64,000 nucleotides of DNA from Typhlomys cinereus (GCA_023101885.1 JALPQD010000359.1:1240001-1304000), one strand, 5' to 3'. Shown: positions 1-11,296, counted from the stretch's first letter. The notes: generated from the sequence alone by a model not told the origin. Numbers and translations: made by a program.

Positions 1-262
1 CAAAGCTGGAGTTAGGCTATATCATACCTGTCCATATGGCTGAAGCTGGAAGATTCCTAGAGAGTCTCTCTTCTTCTTCCAGTCTTCTGCTCTGTAGTTC
101 CTTTTATCTGGTCCACTACTAGGAGTTTCCAATGAGATCTGGGAGGTTCCGATGGGATCTAAGGCTGGTCTTTGCATTATAAATGTGTTGATCTGGATAA
201 TCTCTTCAGCTGGTCTCAGCTGATCTTAGTTAATGCCAGGTGTGTCAGGTTGACACCCAGGA
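1..262 (-). mobile_element. MaLR-type LTR fragment, cut by window edge
   Basis: The right end reads as a LTR start on the minus strand (ATAGTTAATCCTGGGTGTCA in reverse complement). The body resembles the fuller copy at 41712-42240, including the 'ccaggtgtgtcaRgttgacaccc' type end at 232-255. The rest lies beyond the window. The exact family is not assigned; the MaLR call is inferred from the shared terminal motif and from the other copies in the window. Confidence 0.5.
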
Positions 263-485
263 TTAACTATCTGGAGAATTTTTTTGTTCAGTGGCTTTGT
301 CTTGGTGAGATCAAGGGAATTAAAGCAATTAGAAATGTGGATCACATAATCTGGCATGACTAAGGATGTAAGGCTGAAACTACTCTTGATCCTCTTTTCA
401 ACTTACTGCAATAAAATTTCATGTCCAGTACACAGTAGAAATTTTTCCCTGAGGACTTCATTCATAACTGCCTTCTTGCCAAGTA
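263..485. other. no recognised feature
   Basis: This is AT-rich sequence between two LTRs. The short open frame spanning 172-363 runs out of the LTR into this stretch and looks like chance. Confidence 0.5.
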
Positions 486-489
486 CTAG

Positions 490-1043
490 TGTTATGATCT
501 AGAAAAAGAAAGACCCCACTCTCTGTGTGTTATGATAAAATTATATGCAGTGTGCTGTAGGAAATATGCTGTGGAAAAATTTTGACCTTAGACTGATAGT
601 TTCCTTGGCTTCTGTAAACTGCTTATGCATGAGGATAGTCACTGCTTACACATGAAAGATAGTCAACTTGCTCTTGCTATCTGCTGGCCACTTGGTTTCA
701 TAATTATAGCCTTGGGTTAGCAAGGCCACCATTCAAGGTTCCACCCTTCCCCTCACCCCATCCAAGTTTCTAGCTTCAACTACTATCTGAAACTTCCAGC
801 TTCAGTATCTAGTTGGACAGCACATACCAACTTAGAAACTACTCTAACAACTGCATCTTGCCCTTACTCAGGGTAAGGTCCTGAATTCTGATGGAGTCCT
901 GGAGTCCTAAGGCTCCATCTAAGGTCCCAAACATGGGTGGAGTCCTGAAGTTTCAGTTCTGTTTGACCCACTTTCAATAAATATCCTTTTCAGTCAAGCT
1001 CATTGTCTGTGTCTCATGGAGTAGACTTCTGGACCCCATAACA
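490..1043 (+). mobile_element. solo LTR, class I (ERV1)-like
   Basis: The element starts TGTTATG and ends CATAACA, a perfect 7-bp terminal inverted repeat in the TG...CA form of a LTR. It is flanked by CTAG at 486-489 and CTAG at 1044-1047, a 4-bp target duplication. Four bases is the size typical of gammaretrovirus-like class I elements; ERVK gives 6 and ERVL/MaLR gives 5. An AATAAA lies at about 977-982, followed by a U5-like CT/GT-rich end. No internal region or second LTR is present, so this is a solo LTR left by recombination. The family name is unknown. Confidence 0.75.
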
Positions 1044-1047
1044 CTAG

Positions 1048-1546
1048 TAAAAAAAAAAAAAAGCAACAGATGTAATGATTTGTTATCTCTTTATGGGACT
1101 TCAACCCACCTTTCTCTTCCTTGTCCTCCAATTTCTACTCTCTCTCTCTCTCTCTCTCTGTTCCAAGTCACCACACATCACACATGTTTTTTATTGGCTC
1201 TTCCCTTGCCACCTATTCCTCACATTCTCTCCTTGTCTTTTCTTTTGGAAAGGTCATTTTAGAAGTAGCTAGAGCTGTGTTTGTGTCTCTTCCCTCTCAA
1301 TGATCTCATCCAATTATGAACCACTAAACACTTTCTGTTGTTGAGAGAATTTCAATGTATAGTTCTACTCTTTTCTGTTCCATCAATATTTCAATGCTTC
1401 AAAAATGTCTCAAATTTAGGTTATGTAAAACAAATACTCTGTCTTGAACTCTAACCCAATTCATCCTTTGGGTTTTTACATGTAATATATGGCATTCCAT
1501 TTTTTAAATTGCTCAGACCAAAAACATAGCAGTCATCCTTGATTGT
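1048..1546. other. low-complexity and old repeat sequence
   Basis: An A-run sits at about 1050-1062 and a CT dinucleotide tract at about 1138-1160. From about 1440 the text resembles an ancient mammal-wide repeat that seems to continue after the MaLR LTR at 1924. No gene is seen. Confidence 0.4.
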
Positions 1547-1923
1547 TGTCATGGTTTGAATAATAGCTGCCCTCCACAGGATCATGGGTCATATGTTACT
1601 GCTAGTTGACATTAATGTCTGGGAAGCTTGTAGCACCTTCAGGAGGTGGAGCCTTTTTAGAAGAAAGCATGTCATGGACCAGGGGGCATTGAGATTTGGT
1701 AGCTCAGCCTTGCTTTTCTTCATTTAGTTCTGGCTTTTTCTCTGCCACCATGAGGGCTACAGTAATCAGATACAACCTTTTGTTTCTGTCATCTGCCATT
1801 ATCTTCTGCTTTGTGATTCTCACCATAATGGACTATCTCCCCTCTGGGGCCAAATAAATCTCCATTTCTCTCCTTAAGTTGTATATGAGTATTATCTCAT
1901 AGCAGCAAAAAGAAATAACTGCA
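1547..1923 (+). mobile_element. MaLR LTR (ORR1/MT/MLT1 type)
   Basis: The element begins TGTCATGGTTTGAATAATAG and ends in an AGCAGCAAAAAGAAATAACTGCA tail, the standard shape of an ERVL-MaLR LTR. AATAAA is present at about 1854-1859 (CCAAATAAATCTCC). The sequence on either side reads as one older repeat, so this is an insertion. No clean 5-bp target duplication is visible, which suggests age. Confidence 0.7.
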
Positions 1924-2954
1924 AAAATTCCTCTCTCCCTCATATTTCAAATTTAAACCATCATCATAGGATATCAACACAGCCTGCATGTAAGTACTAG
2001 AAATTCTACTTCTCATCACTTTGATCATCAGCACCCTATTATACCTCATTATCCTTTCTCAGCAATATTTCTCCAATGTCTCCTAAGTAATTACTATCCC
2101 CACTTTTGCTGTGGACATAGTTACACATGACTTCTCAGATACCAAATTTGATTCTCTATATAGTATCTGTCATGATTTTCCAAAGTCTTCTCAATTGTAC
2201 TTGCAAAAAATATAAATTTTGTCCCATGATCTTAAAGGTTTGTAAAAATTTTGTCATTAAAGGTGATTTATTTTTCTGTTTATTTTCTTTACCTTTATCC
2301 CATTATTACCACACAAATGAAATGATTGTTTCCTCCAACATCTCTCAACTAAGCTTTATTCTTTTTGTTCTCATTTTATTGTTTTTATCTATATCAAATG
2401 CTCATCAGCAAAGTTAAGGACTGAGTTTCTTGTTTTAAAGAGGTTTCTCTCTTTAACTCAAAGTACTAAGTTGAATAGGGGTTAATTACATGTTTTAGAC
2501 TTGTTTTGCCTCACATTGGTAAACATAGTGCATATCTTTGCTCCTACATTTGAGGCAGTAATGTGATCTGGTGTGATCATTAGGAGACTCCCAGACTTGA
2601 CATAAATAAAGGTTAAGAATGCAATTGCCCAATTAGTCTTCTTATTTCTAAAATTTACCATGAAAGCAGCAGGCTTGGGTAGCTGATGAAAGAATATTGA
2701 AAGCATATAGATAGCAAATCAAACTGATGTAAAGTTAAATTTCATAGTCTATGTCACCACACTGACTCTGGATATTGGCATTTTTGTGCATTGAAATATT
2801 GTCCCAAGAACTAAAATGTAAATTAACAAGTAACAGCTTTTCATTCTGTTTGAAAACCACTTAACCACCCCATGGCTCAGGGAGCATTGCAAAAAAGGGA
2901 GGGGTAAAATTTTAATAGCCTGAGGGAGTGCTGTCAGATATTATCTGTGTTGCA
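1924..2954. other. old repeat remnant, then unique AT-rich DNA
   Basis: About 1924-2110 continues the ancient repeat cut by the MaLR LTR (weak call). The rest is AT-rich with no feature I can name. A 96-codon open frame at 2127-2417 is AT-driven and hydrophobic, without start context or homology I recognise; I do not call it a gene. Confidence 0.4.
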
Positions 2955-3377
2955 ATCACCCTGCATGATTGCTGATAAATGATGCTCTAAGGGCTTAAGG
3001 GAACAAGGGATTTATTTTCTTACTGATAGTCTGGTTACAGTTCATAGTCCATCTTAAAGGGAGAGCACATACCACCACCAAAGCCTAGGGAACTGGCCAC
3101 ACCATCTCTACCTAACAGCTGAGAGAGGGAAGATCCTTACTTGCCAGACTACTGGCATGTCTGGCCAAGTGTACACAAGGATGCCAACTTCCTCAAGCAG
3201 CTCTCAGTATTTTATTCATCTGTTCAAGGCCTAGTCCCACTCACCTGGTCCTTCCTTATCAGCTAGACAATTTCCTGCAGGTTTGCTCTGGGCTTAACCC
3301 AACCACTAATTCTCTACAAATGTGCTCAGAGCTCAAACCCTTAACTATCAAGTTGACACCTGTGTCTAACTATGACA
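2955..3377 (-). mobile_element. MaLR LTR, 'caggtgtcaacttgac' family
   Basis: On the minus strand the LTR starts TGTCATAGTTAGACACAGG at 3377 and runs to about 2955. It is one of at least eight copies of the same ~400-bp family in the window (others at 5982, 34940, 40270, 44325, 46180, 48165 and 59936). The shared core includes the 'gccagac..catgtctggccaag' block near 3150. The left edge is approximate. Confidence 0.65.
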
Positions 3378-4458
3378 TCATGAAAGGGCCAAACACACAA
3401 CCAATGCTATATACATTTCCATACGATCTCCCTGGAATGTGCCCTATTAATATGTCACGAGGAAAGGGCAGCAAACTCAAGTGTCCCCATGCCTCCCTGA
3501 GAGACTGATGAAGGTCAACCCTGATGTGGAGGGGAAACAAGATACTTTACTCAGTGGTCTACCCAGAAAGTCCTGAGACACATGTCATGAAACTCATGAA
3601 AAAAAAAAAAAAGAGGGAGAATGGCAGGGAAGAAGAGTTGTGGCTTGAAGGAGAGAAGATGGAAACTATCATAACTTGTGGCTTGAAGGAGAGAAGATGA
3701 AACTATCATAACTTCACTGTATCCACATATGATATATAAGAGAATAATCATAAAAAGAAGAGAGTCATACACACTTCCATGACATTTTCTGCTGATTTTA
3801 ATACTATTTATTTGAACTTAAAATTATAACACATATTTATAATACATATTTTGGTAATTTGTCTTATCTTTCCACAGTATAATGACATGAAGGAAACAGG
3901 CAGCATGATTTCTTTAATGTCTTCTTCTCAGGCCTGGAATTTGCTGCATTAAGGCATCCATCAGATGCTGGTGATAACAATGTGGTGGAAGAGGACACTA
4001 AAAGTTACGATGAGATTCCTAAGCCTACTACTGGACTTAACAAATTGGTTGACTGGAGTTTCAGGAGCCTGACGTCATTAAGTTCAATGCTGAACTTGAG
4101 ATTCCGTAGGTAGAACACATCTGCATTAACAGATCTGGTGATAGATGCTTTCGGGGTATCCAGTACCACTGTTCCAGAATCCCTTTGCCCATCTCTGATA
4201 TCCACACAAACTTCAAATAATAATGCTTTGGAATCTACTTTTCAGTCCTTTTCGTGAAGAGGAAGTAAAAAAAAAAAAAAACCTTTTTAAAACTTTTGAT
4301 GTTGCCACAAATAGCTAGCAAAATAGAGAAGCATGGAAATTGTCTTGTAAGAGAAGGAGCATGCTTGAACTGTAAAAGTAGCTCTCAAGATTTTTTGAAT
4401 TCGCTCATTAATATTAATGGTTAATTTGCATTTGGAAAAGACTTCCTCTTCTTAAATG

Positions 4459-4461
<3 letters not shown>
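3378..4461. other. unassigned DNA with an A-tailed block
   Basis: The stretch holds an A-run at 3600-3612, a 38-bp tandem duplication (listed separately) and a block at about 3890-4281 that ends in 15 A's. The A tail makes a retroposed copy possible, but neither strand gives a protein I recognise and no target duplication is seen. No gene is called. Confidence 0.35.
3638..3712. repeat. tandem duplication, 38-bp unit, two copies
   Basis: The unit starting TTGTGGCTTGAAGGAGAGAA at 3638 recurs at 3676. The second copy differs only by loss of one G. This is a recent slippage or microhomology duplication. Confidence 0.85.

Positions 4462-4528
<67 letters not shown>
4462..4528. repeat. TC dinucleotide microsatellite
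   Basis: An uninterrupted run of about 33 TC units, followed by TTTTAAAA. Confidence 0.95.
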
Positions 4529-4533
<5 letters not shown>

Positions 4534-4720
4534 AACTACAGTCTTGGAACATCTGTTTGCATAATGGTTCCCCCAGCATTCTTGAACTAAAATGTCAATT
4601 AGCAGGTAACATTTAACAGTTTGAAATGCCCTAAAACTTGAGATTTGTTTATTATTTTACTGATTTTTCTGGTTTCCCTGTATTCATCTTAGAAATATGT
4701 GTCTTCCTGAAGGATATTTA

Positions 4721-5639
4721 ATTTTTTAATTAGTTGCTGATTTATTTTTAGCATAACAATAATGCAAAGTCTGACAATAATTTTAATACAAACCTATGAG
4801 TATATGTTCTTGTCCCATCCTGCTCCTCTGTCTCCACTCTCCTCTCCAACACTCCCTTCCCTTTGCCAATCCAGTCATGACCCATCTGCCCTTCTGCCTC
4901 TCTGCATGTGTGAATCACAGGACTCCCTTTGGATTGTCTGTGTTGGTAAGAATCCAGGTCTCTATAGTAGTAAGTGTGGCCCTTCAGTGGCCAAAATCAC
5001 AAGTAGGGAGGCTCCCCTCTTTGGTCTGGTACCTACCCTACAGACTCATTTTGAGTATAATAGTTTCTCCTGAGATGCTCAGTAGTCTATCAGGGAATAC
5101 CTCTTAGCAGCCATTGTGTAAGTCTCATGGTAGATCTCATTGTAATGAGCTCCTGGATGCAGCTTTCCTGTCATGACTCCAATGTACAGGCTGGCAGTAA
5201 TCACCTCACCTTTAGACTTTAATGTTCTTAATGTCCCATCTTCTGCTAGGTTCCCTGAGTCTTGAAATAGGGAGAGGTTTTGATGGCCTGAACATTCCAA
5301 GGTCAATAGTCTGTACTCTGGCCAGTTGTGATTTTTCTGCCTCACTTGTCTTCCATTGCAGTGGGTGCATCTTGGTTGAGTGTTGAGAATTTTACTTATA
5401 TAAGGATATCATCAGAAGTGTCTAGACTGTAATCTACTATCAAATTGTTTATAGTTAACACTAAGACATCTGTTCTATCTAGTGTCTATTTTCTTTCCCA
5501 TCCACTGTTGTTTGGACAAGTATACAGTACCAGGCATATGTTTCCTGACAGGAAGGGGGAGTTTAGAACCTACTGAAAAAGAAACTGGATAGTATGGGCC
5601 ACTGTCCCTCCACTAGATTCTTCTTGCCAGTTTGTAACT
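4721..5639 (-). mobile_element. probable L1 3' region (3' UTR)
   Basis: The stretch starts with a T-rich run at about 4719-4752, which would be the A tail of a minus-strand L1. A C/T-rich block at 4815-4870 fits the purine-rich 3' UTR read in reverse. It lies just 3' of clear ORF2-derived sequence at 5640-5981 in the same orientation. The call comes mainly from position and base composition; I cannot align it to a named L1. Confidence 0.4.
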
Positions 5640-5981
5640 TGCAGAATTTATAATTAGGTGGGGACTTTGATCACATTTTTTTCTTGGCCACTTACCTATT
5701 ATTTTTTTTTCTTTCCTACCTTACCCCTTCTAAGTTTTCTTCTGTAATTGCCTTATTCATTTATTTGCCTGTATTCTTTTATCTCTACTCTTGTGATATT
5801 CCTCCCCACCTCTGGATTATTTTCCTTTGTAGTTTGTGGATAAGGAAGTATCCCTTTGCATATATCATTCTGAAGATTCAATGTTAGAGTCCACTTATAT
5901 GGGAGAGCATGCAGTGGCAGTCTTTCTGCATCTGGGCTACTTTGGTTACAATCATTTTTTCCAACTAAATCCATTTTCCCA
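5640..5981 (-). mobile_element. L1 ORF2 fragment (3' part), broken
   Basis: The plus-strand text 'gagagcatgcagtggcagtctttctgcatctgggctac' followed by 'ccattttccc' matches the antisense of the L1 ORF2 end in mammals. No long reading frame survives. The fragment is cut at 5981 by a MaLR LTR. Confidence 0.65.
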
Positions 5982-6419
5982 TGTCATAGTTAGGCACAGG
6001 TGTCAACTTGACTGTTGAGGGTTTAAGCTCTGGGCACATTTGTGAAGAATTAGTGGTTGGGTTAAGCCCAGAACAAACCTGTAGGAGATTGTCTAGCTGA
6101 TGGGGAAGGCCTAGCCTATGGTGGGTGGGATTAGGCCCTAAACAGGTGAATAAAGTACTGAGAGCTGGTTGAGGAAAGCAGCATCCTTCTGAATACTTGG
6201 CTAGACATGCTGGTCTGGCAAGTTAGGATCGTCCTTCTCTCGGCAACTACATAGGGATAGTGTGGTCAATTCCCTTGATCTTGGTGTTAATGTGAGCTCT
6301 CTTGTCAAGCTGGTCTGAGAACTGTAACCAGGAATAAAGAAAGAATAAGAGAGACTAAACCCCTTATCCCCTTAAGTTGTTTGATGATCATTTATTAGCA
6401 ACCATGCCAGTGAACTGCA
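5982..6419 (+). mobile_element. MaLR LTR inside an L1
   Basis: Starts TGTCATAGTTAGGCACAGGT and ends near ..AACTGCA at 6419. It belongs to the same family as the minus copies at 2955 and 44325. AATAAA is present near 6333. It interrupts the minus-strand L1 and is therefore younger than it. Confidence 0.75.
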
Positions 6420-6640
6420 ACAGAATTTGGTACCCAGAAAGTGGAGTGTTGCTGATAAATCTGACTATGTGGATTTTGTGGCTTTTGAATGGTTTCACTG
6501 GATAAAGTTGGAAATGCTTGAAGATTTTCACTTTGTGGATTACAAATACCATTCTGCAGAGTTTAATGGGCCATTTGGACAATGAGAATGGTGAGTTGTG
6601 GATTGTTGGGCCCAGTTTGTTGTTTTCTTCCTTGATATTC
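6420..6640 (+). mobile_element. MaLR internal sequence, start only
   Basis: The text directly after the LTR, 'cagaatttggtacccagaaagtgg' and on through 'tttcactggataaagttgga', has the form of the conserved start of MaLR internal regions (LTR, then ..TTGGTACC..AAGTGG..). About 220 bp survive, then L1 text resumes. No second LTR is present, so the element is truncated. MaLR internals are non-coding in this part. Confidence 0.6.
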
Positions 6641-7544
6641 AATTTTTTGAGTTCTTTGTATATGCTACATATTAGAGGACTATCAGATATGTGGTTAGCA
6701 AAGATTTTCTCCCATTACCTGGGTTTTCTAGTTGCTTGACTAATGATACCTTTTGCCAACCAGAAGATTTTTTTAATTTCATGAAATCCTCCTAGTTGAG
6801 TGTTGGTCTTATTTCTTATGCATTTTGGGGTCCTGTTCCAAAAATATTGACCTAAGCATATCAGCTCCAGTGAACTCCCTATTATTTCTTCTAGGAGTTT
6901 TATAGTCTGCAGTTTAACATTGAAGTCCTTGATCCATTTTGAGTTAATTTTTGTGCCAGGTGACAGATAAAAGTTTCATTTTGCATGTAGATATGATTTT
7001 CCTAGTTTTATTTGTTGAAGATGCTGTCCTTTTCCAATTTTTTGGTTTGTTTGTTCACCTATGCTAAAAATCAGTTGACTATAGATGTGTGAATTTATAT
7101 CTAGATCTTCAGTTCTAATGCATTGATCTCTATTTTGGTTTGGATCAAGTACCATGTTCTTTTTATTACTGTGGCTTTGTATAATTTAAGTTCCGATTTG
7201 GTAATACCTCCAGTAGAGCTTTTATTACTCAGGATTGTTCTTGCCATTCTGAGTCTTTTGTGTTTCCATCTAAATTTTGAAATTGGTTTTATCAATTTAT
7301 GTGATTTTGATTATTATGGTAATGAATCTGTATATTGTTTTTAGTAGGATAGTCACTTTCACAATGTTAGTTCTATGAATCCAAGAACGTAGGAGGTCTT
7401 TGCACCTTCTGGTGTCTTCTGTAATTTCTCCTTCTCCTACTTCCTCCTCCTCTTCCTCCTCCTTTTCCTTTTCCTCCTCCTTCTTCTTAGCAATTTAAAG
7501 CTTTCATTATACAGGTCTTTCATATCCTTGGTTAGGTTTATTGC
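6641..7544 (-). mobile_element. L1 ORF2 fragment (RT to C-terminal region), broken
   Basis: The plus strand follows the antisense of mammalian L1 ORF2 block by block: 'ctttgtatatgctacatattag', 'cttgatccattttgagttaattttt', 'tgatctctattttggtttgg' and 'ggtcttt..tatccttggttaggttta'. Many stops and indels are present and there is no coding potential. A C/T-rich insertion of about 60 bp lies at 7430-7490. The L1 is cut at 7544 by the ERVK-like provirus and resumes at 11754. Confidence 0.85.
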
Positions 7545-7981
7545 TGTAATGTCCACTCACCCACAGCATGGCGTGTTTCAGCCCACTCACACACTCATTC
7601 ACACCCTCAATTACACAGCTGCTGGCTGTGATGACTAAGAGGTCGTTCCCACCTCCGCCTCCATCCCCCAGAGACTTGGTCACGGAACAGGAAGTCTGTC
7701 TCAAGCAGGTCTCATTTATTGGGGGGGTAGCAAAGGACTTATATAGACAAAGGACCACAGAGTGTAAAATGGGCATCCAATTGTGTCAAAAGGTCAAGGC
7801 ACCCTTCAAGTGCTATCGGTCAAGTTCAATGCCACTCAGCACAGAGGGCAGGTCAATACCTGAAAGCCAATTAGGGCTCTCTGTAATGTGATCAGGTTAT
7901 GCCCAAGACACTAGCTCTAAGTGCCATCTTTAGTCCCATGATCTCGGCATGCCCTGGGGCAAATCCTGGGCAGGCCCAACA
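7545..7981 (-). repeat. 3' LTR of the ERVK-like provirus
   Basis: On the minus strand it runs TGTTGGGCCTGCCCAGG...GGACATTACA. A TATATAA box sits at 7739-7745 and AATAAA at 7715-7720, 24 bp apart, giving a compact U3-R-U5 plan. It pairs with the copy at 11318-11753. Confidence 0.9.
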
Positions 7982-7998
7982 TCTCCCCCTTTTTGTTT
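7982..7998 (-). other. polypurine tract of the provirus
   Basis: Read on the minus strand this is AAACAAAAAGGGGGAGA, directly abutting the TGTTGGG start of the 3' LTR. Its place and composition are those of the plus-strand primer of a retrovirus. Confidence 0.85.
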
Positions 7999-10900
7999 AA
8001 GCAGAGGCTATATTTTACAATTAATTATACTTCTGTCCAATGTTCCATCAGTCTCAGTGTGAGCTTCCACTGTTGTCCTGTCCCAGTTGGTCTTCTCAGT
8101 CAGGCAGGTTGGCATCAGCACCAAGCAGCAGGTAGCAAGTAGCTTGGGGAAGTCTCATGTGGCTCACACAGGCAATACAGGCCTGCCTGGTCTATCATTA
8201 GACCAAGGCTTCACAAGCCTCCAAGCTTCAATCGTGTCTCTAGGAGGGACCATGGCATGGATGTCTGTAGTGTGGTCTTGTAGATGGAGTGCTGCTGAGA
8301 GATGTGCTGAGGAAACATTTAAGCAACATAGTTATTAAAAGAACAATTTTTACTAGATGTTAGGTCAAACCCAGATAGACTACACCTTGGTTTAGGCAAG
8401 GTATCAATCAAGCCATCTTGAGTTAGGTCAGGCCTATGACAATTACAGTTAAAATTTTCTTAGAGCACATTGTGGATAGTTTCCTGACAGAAAGTTAGGT
8501 GGATAGGCTTTCCAGTGTCTTTGGGATCTCAATTTAAGTTGTCCTTTTTGATAAATTTAAAATTTAAAATGTTGATGGTAAGTAATGCCAACCTAGCTTT
8601 TGGTGTGGGTTTACTCCCCTTTTTGATTTTAAAAGTTGGACCTTTAATTTGGTATGGGGTCATCTAGCAGAGGGGGATGTCATTTTTTGGAAATTTAAAG
8701 ACTTTTTAAGACCTTGAGAGAACCATCGCAGCATGGCTGTTCTAAATCTGCCTATTTTACCTCTAGCCTATTTGAGGATCCAGACTACTCAGGGATAAGG
8801 GTTAATGATCATACTGGCTGCTTCCTGCTGAGATGGGACGTTGAGAGTGAGAGCAGCCTGGTATCCTCATCTAACAAGCGCTGGGATATGGCTCTAATAT
8901 TTTATTACTATAAAAGACAAAACTCAGGTTAAAATTTTAAGATCTATATAAGGATTAAACTGTTGTAACTGGGAAGGGACTGGGATAAGCCAAACAAGCT
9001 CAGTAATCTTACTCTGGCTTCAGGCAAAAGTTAGTAAAGAAAACCTATTGCCTCACCTGGAATAACACTGTCTTAGTTTGGTGAAAAACTAAGAATTAAT
9101 CTACATGCTGAAGACCTTATTTCTTTGGCAGCTGTGAATCTCTATGATCATATCTTAGTTTAAAACCATGTGAACTGTCTATTTTGTTTTATTAAACGAG
9201 GGAATATCTAAAAGCAACATAAGCATGTAAGGAATGTCAGTAGTTACTTTGTGAGTAACTGATGAACCTGTCATTTTCTTGATCATTAACATTTTAGTAA
9301 AATCAAAGATTGACAAAAGCCTGGGAAGGAAGTTGAGCACTGGAATTTTGTGCTCCCTAGAAACAAAGAGGCTTCCCATTTGCATGTTAAACCCAAGGTT
9401 CTCATGAGATGCTCAACCTGGGGTTTTGGGCCTTCTTTTGCTGGATATCAGAGGCAAACTCCTTTTTCCTATCAGAGGGAAGCTAAGAGCTTCAGGCCAT
9501 TTCATTGGTCTCCACCAGGGGGCTCAACCCCTGGGCCCTGGGGTTCAGGGGGCAATCTTTCCCCCAGTGGATATTCCCATGGTTGGGTCATAGGCCACAC
9601 GAAAGCTTCCTGTGCTTGCAACCATCTCAAAGCGCCCAGTCTGGTCATATTTAAACATCTTTTTATCTCTCCCCTGTCAGAAAGGGTCCTGGGTTGTCTG
9701 CTTGGGGATGCCTGTTAATTTTCTACCTATCTTCTTAGGCAAATGTCAAGTTTTGATTTCTTTATTTTGTGGCTCTTTCTCTTTTCTTTCCTTTCTCCAC
9801 ATTAAGTCTTGGCCACATCTGTTATTTTGAAACATTAAACACATTTAATAGGAAATTCAAATAGCCAAATGAGTCAAAACCTTTTAAAGTAACTTTGTAC
9901 GTCAGCCCCCCCCCCAGCTCCCCGCTCTAGCCTGCCAGGGGCCATGATCGTGTGTGAATGTGGGATAGGTTTCTGTGAAGGTGTATGGGAGGGTTTTTTT
10001 TTTTCTGAACCTTTCCCTCTCTAGCTGAGTTAAATCTGGATACAGGGAATCACTCCCTGTTCTCCGAGCATTCATAGCCTCTTCCCTTTGATAAAGGGAG
10101 CAGGGGACTCTCTTGTGTGACTTTCCCACATCCTTTTCCACCTCTCGGAGCAGGCATCTCCCTTCCTTGCCTCGGATGGGCGGCTCTGTGTCACAGCCCT
10201 CCCAAATGGGAAGCTCCGCTCCCTCAAGCATTGGCTCGATCCCGCATGCCGGCCCACATGCTGGTCCACTTCTGCAAATCTCCGCCCTCCCCCCTCCCCC
10301 ATGCTCAGCAGCTTCTCTGGTCGCCCCCACCCTGGTCGGAACCCACAACTCTGTGTAACATTCTTGGCACGTGCACACTGATGGGTTATCATTCTCTAAA
10401 AAGCAGTCATGTCCACCATTCCCATAGCCTCCTGCACCCTGCCCTGAGCCGGCAGAATCCCCGCCAGGCCCCAGCTGGAGGTTCCACAGCTTTCTCCGTC
10501 CAACCTGGGTGGGTCCTCAGTCCCCTCCCCCTCGAGTAGATCTGAATCTGGATGAAAGGAACTGCCTGTACCAGGCAGGATCTTTAGCTATTCCCCAACC
10601 TGCAGGTCTCTGGGCCGCACAGCCCTGCCCCTTCTCTGGGCAGCAGGGTGCCCTCATTGTCTACCAGTTCTAGGAGCACTGGCCGCTCCGCCCACTTGGT
10701 CAGTGACTCTGCTCGGCTTTCTTGAAAGCATAGCGCTGGGGCACTGTAGCCCAATGTGAATCCTTCTAAGTGACTGGCCCGCTCCCCGCTGTTTTCCCCA
10801 CCCCGCCAAGGTCCAGCAGCCCCAGCCCTGCGGAGGCTTTCCTTGTGTGGCTGCCGTGCCGGCAGGCAGCCCAGCAGAATCTCCACCATGCTGCAGCAGC

Positions 10901-11296
10901 TCCGAAGTTGCAGGGGCGGAGCTAGAAACCGAGGCTATGGCCGCTCCTCCCCCTCCTGCACCTTTGGCTCTGGTGGAGGCTGAATTGGATCAGGAAGGAA
11001 TGCTGGCTCAAGGGCAAAAACAATGGGGTCAAATTCTGCAGGAGGGGCCACCCCAAAATGCTCCTCCTCCTGCTTCCTGGCTAGATTCCTCACTTGATCT
11101 CAGGTGGTTGATGAGAACACATTACACGATTGGATCCAAGGTCCTAATTCAAGGGCTGTTTGCCACCTCTAAACCCTGGCTTCCTAATATAGATCTCAGT
11201 GCTGCTGGCACTGAGTCAATCTTGCATGCTGAATTCCCCATATTTTCTAAGTTTCACTTACCCTGGTCTGGTTAGCTCTGCCCATTTTGAGAATTT
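7999..11296 (-). pseudogene. provirus internal region, gag start and no intact gene
   Basis: The first ATG after the leader is at 11241 on the minus strand and opens a frame starting M-G-N-S, the form of a myristoylated Gag N-terminus. The frame ends at a TGA at 11149-11151 after 30 codons, so Gag is broken early. Downstream, about 9.9-11.0 kb is GC- and CpG-rich; a minus frame at 9902-10378 has an L-Y-P-D motif seen in some class II Gag proteins, but the rest is not alignable by eye. From about 9.9 kb down to 8.0 kb the sequence is AT-rich with no reading frame I can assign. Part of it (8660-8770) resembles text at 58815-58900 next to another LTR. I see no reverse transcriptase, integrase or protease motif. 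Confidence 0.6.

Noticed and set aside
2127..2417. 96-codon hydrophobic plus frame that could be a small membrane protein
   Set aside because: AT-rich sequence favours Phe, Leu and Ile codons. No splice, promoter or similarity support.
4005..4205. 66-codon minus frame as a retrocopied gene
   Set aside because: No protein recognised, and on the minus strand the A tail would be at the wrong end.
7568..7891. 107-codon plus frame inside the 3' LTR
   Set aside because: It lies antisense to the LTR; the matching stretch of the 5' LTR does not keep it open over the same span.
9902..10889. Several overlapping frames of 101-158 codons on both strands at 9.9-10.9 kb
   Set aside because: GC-rich composition gives long chance frames on both strands. 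Only the minus strand fits the provirus, and its Gag start is already broken upstream, so no intact gene is claimed.
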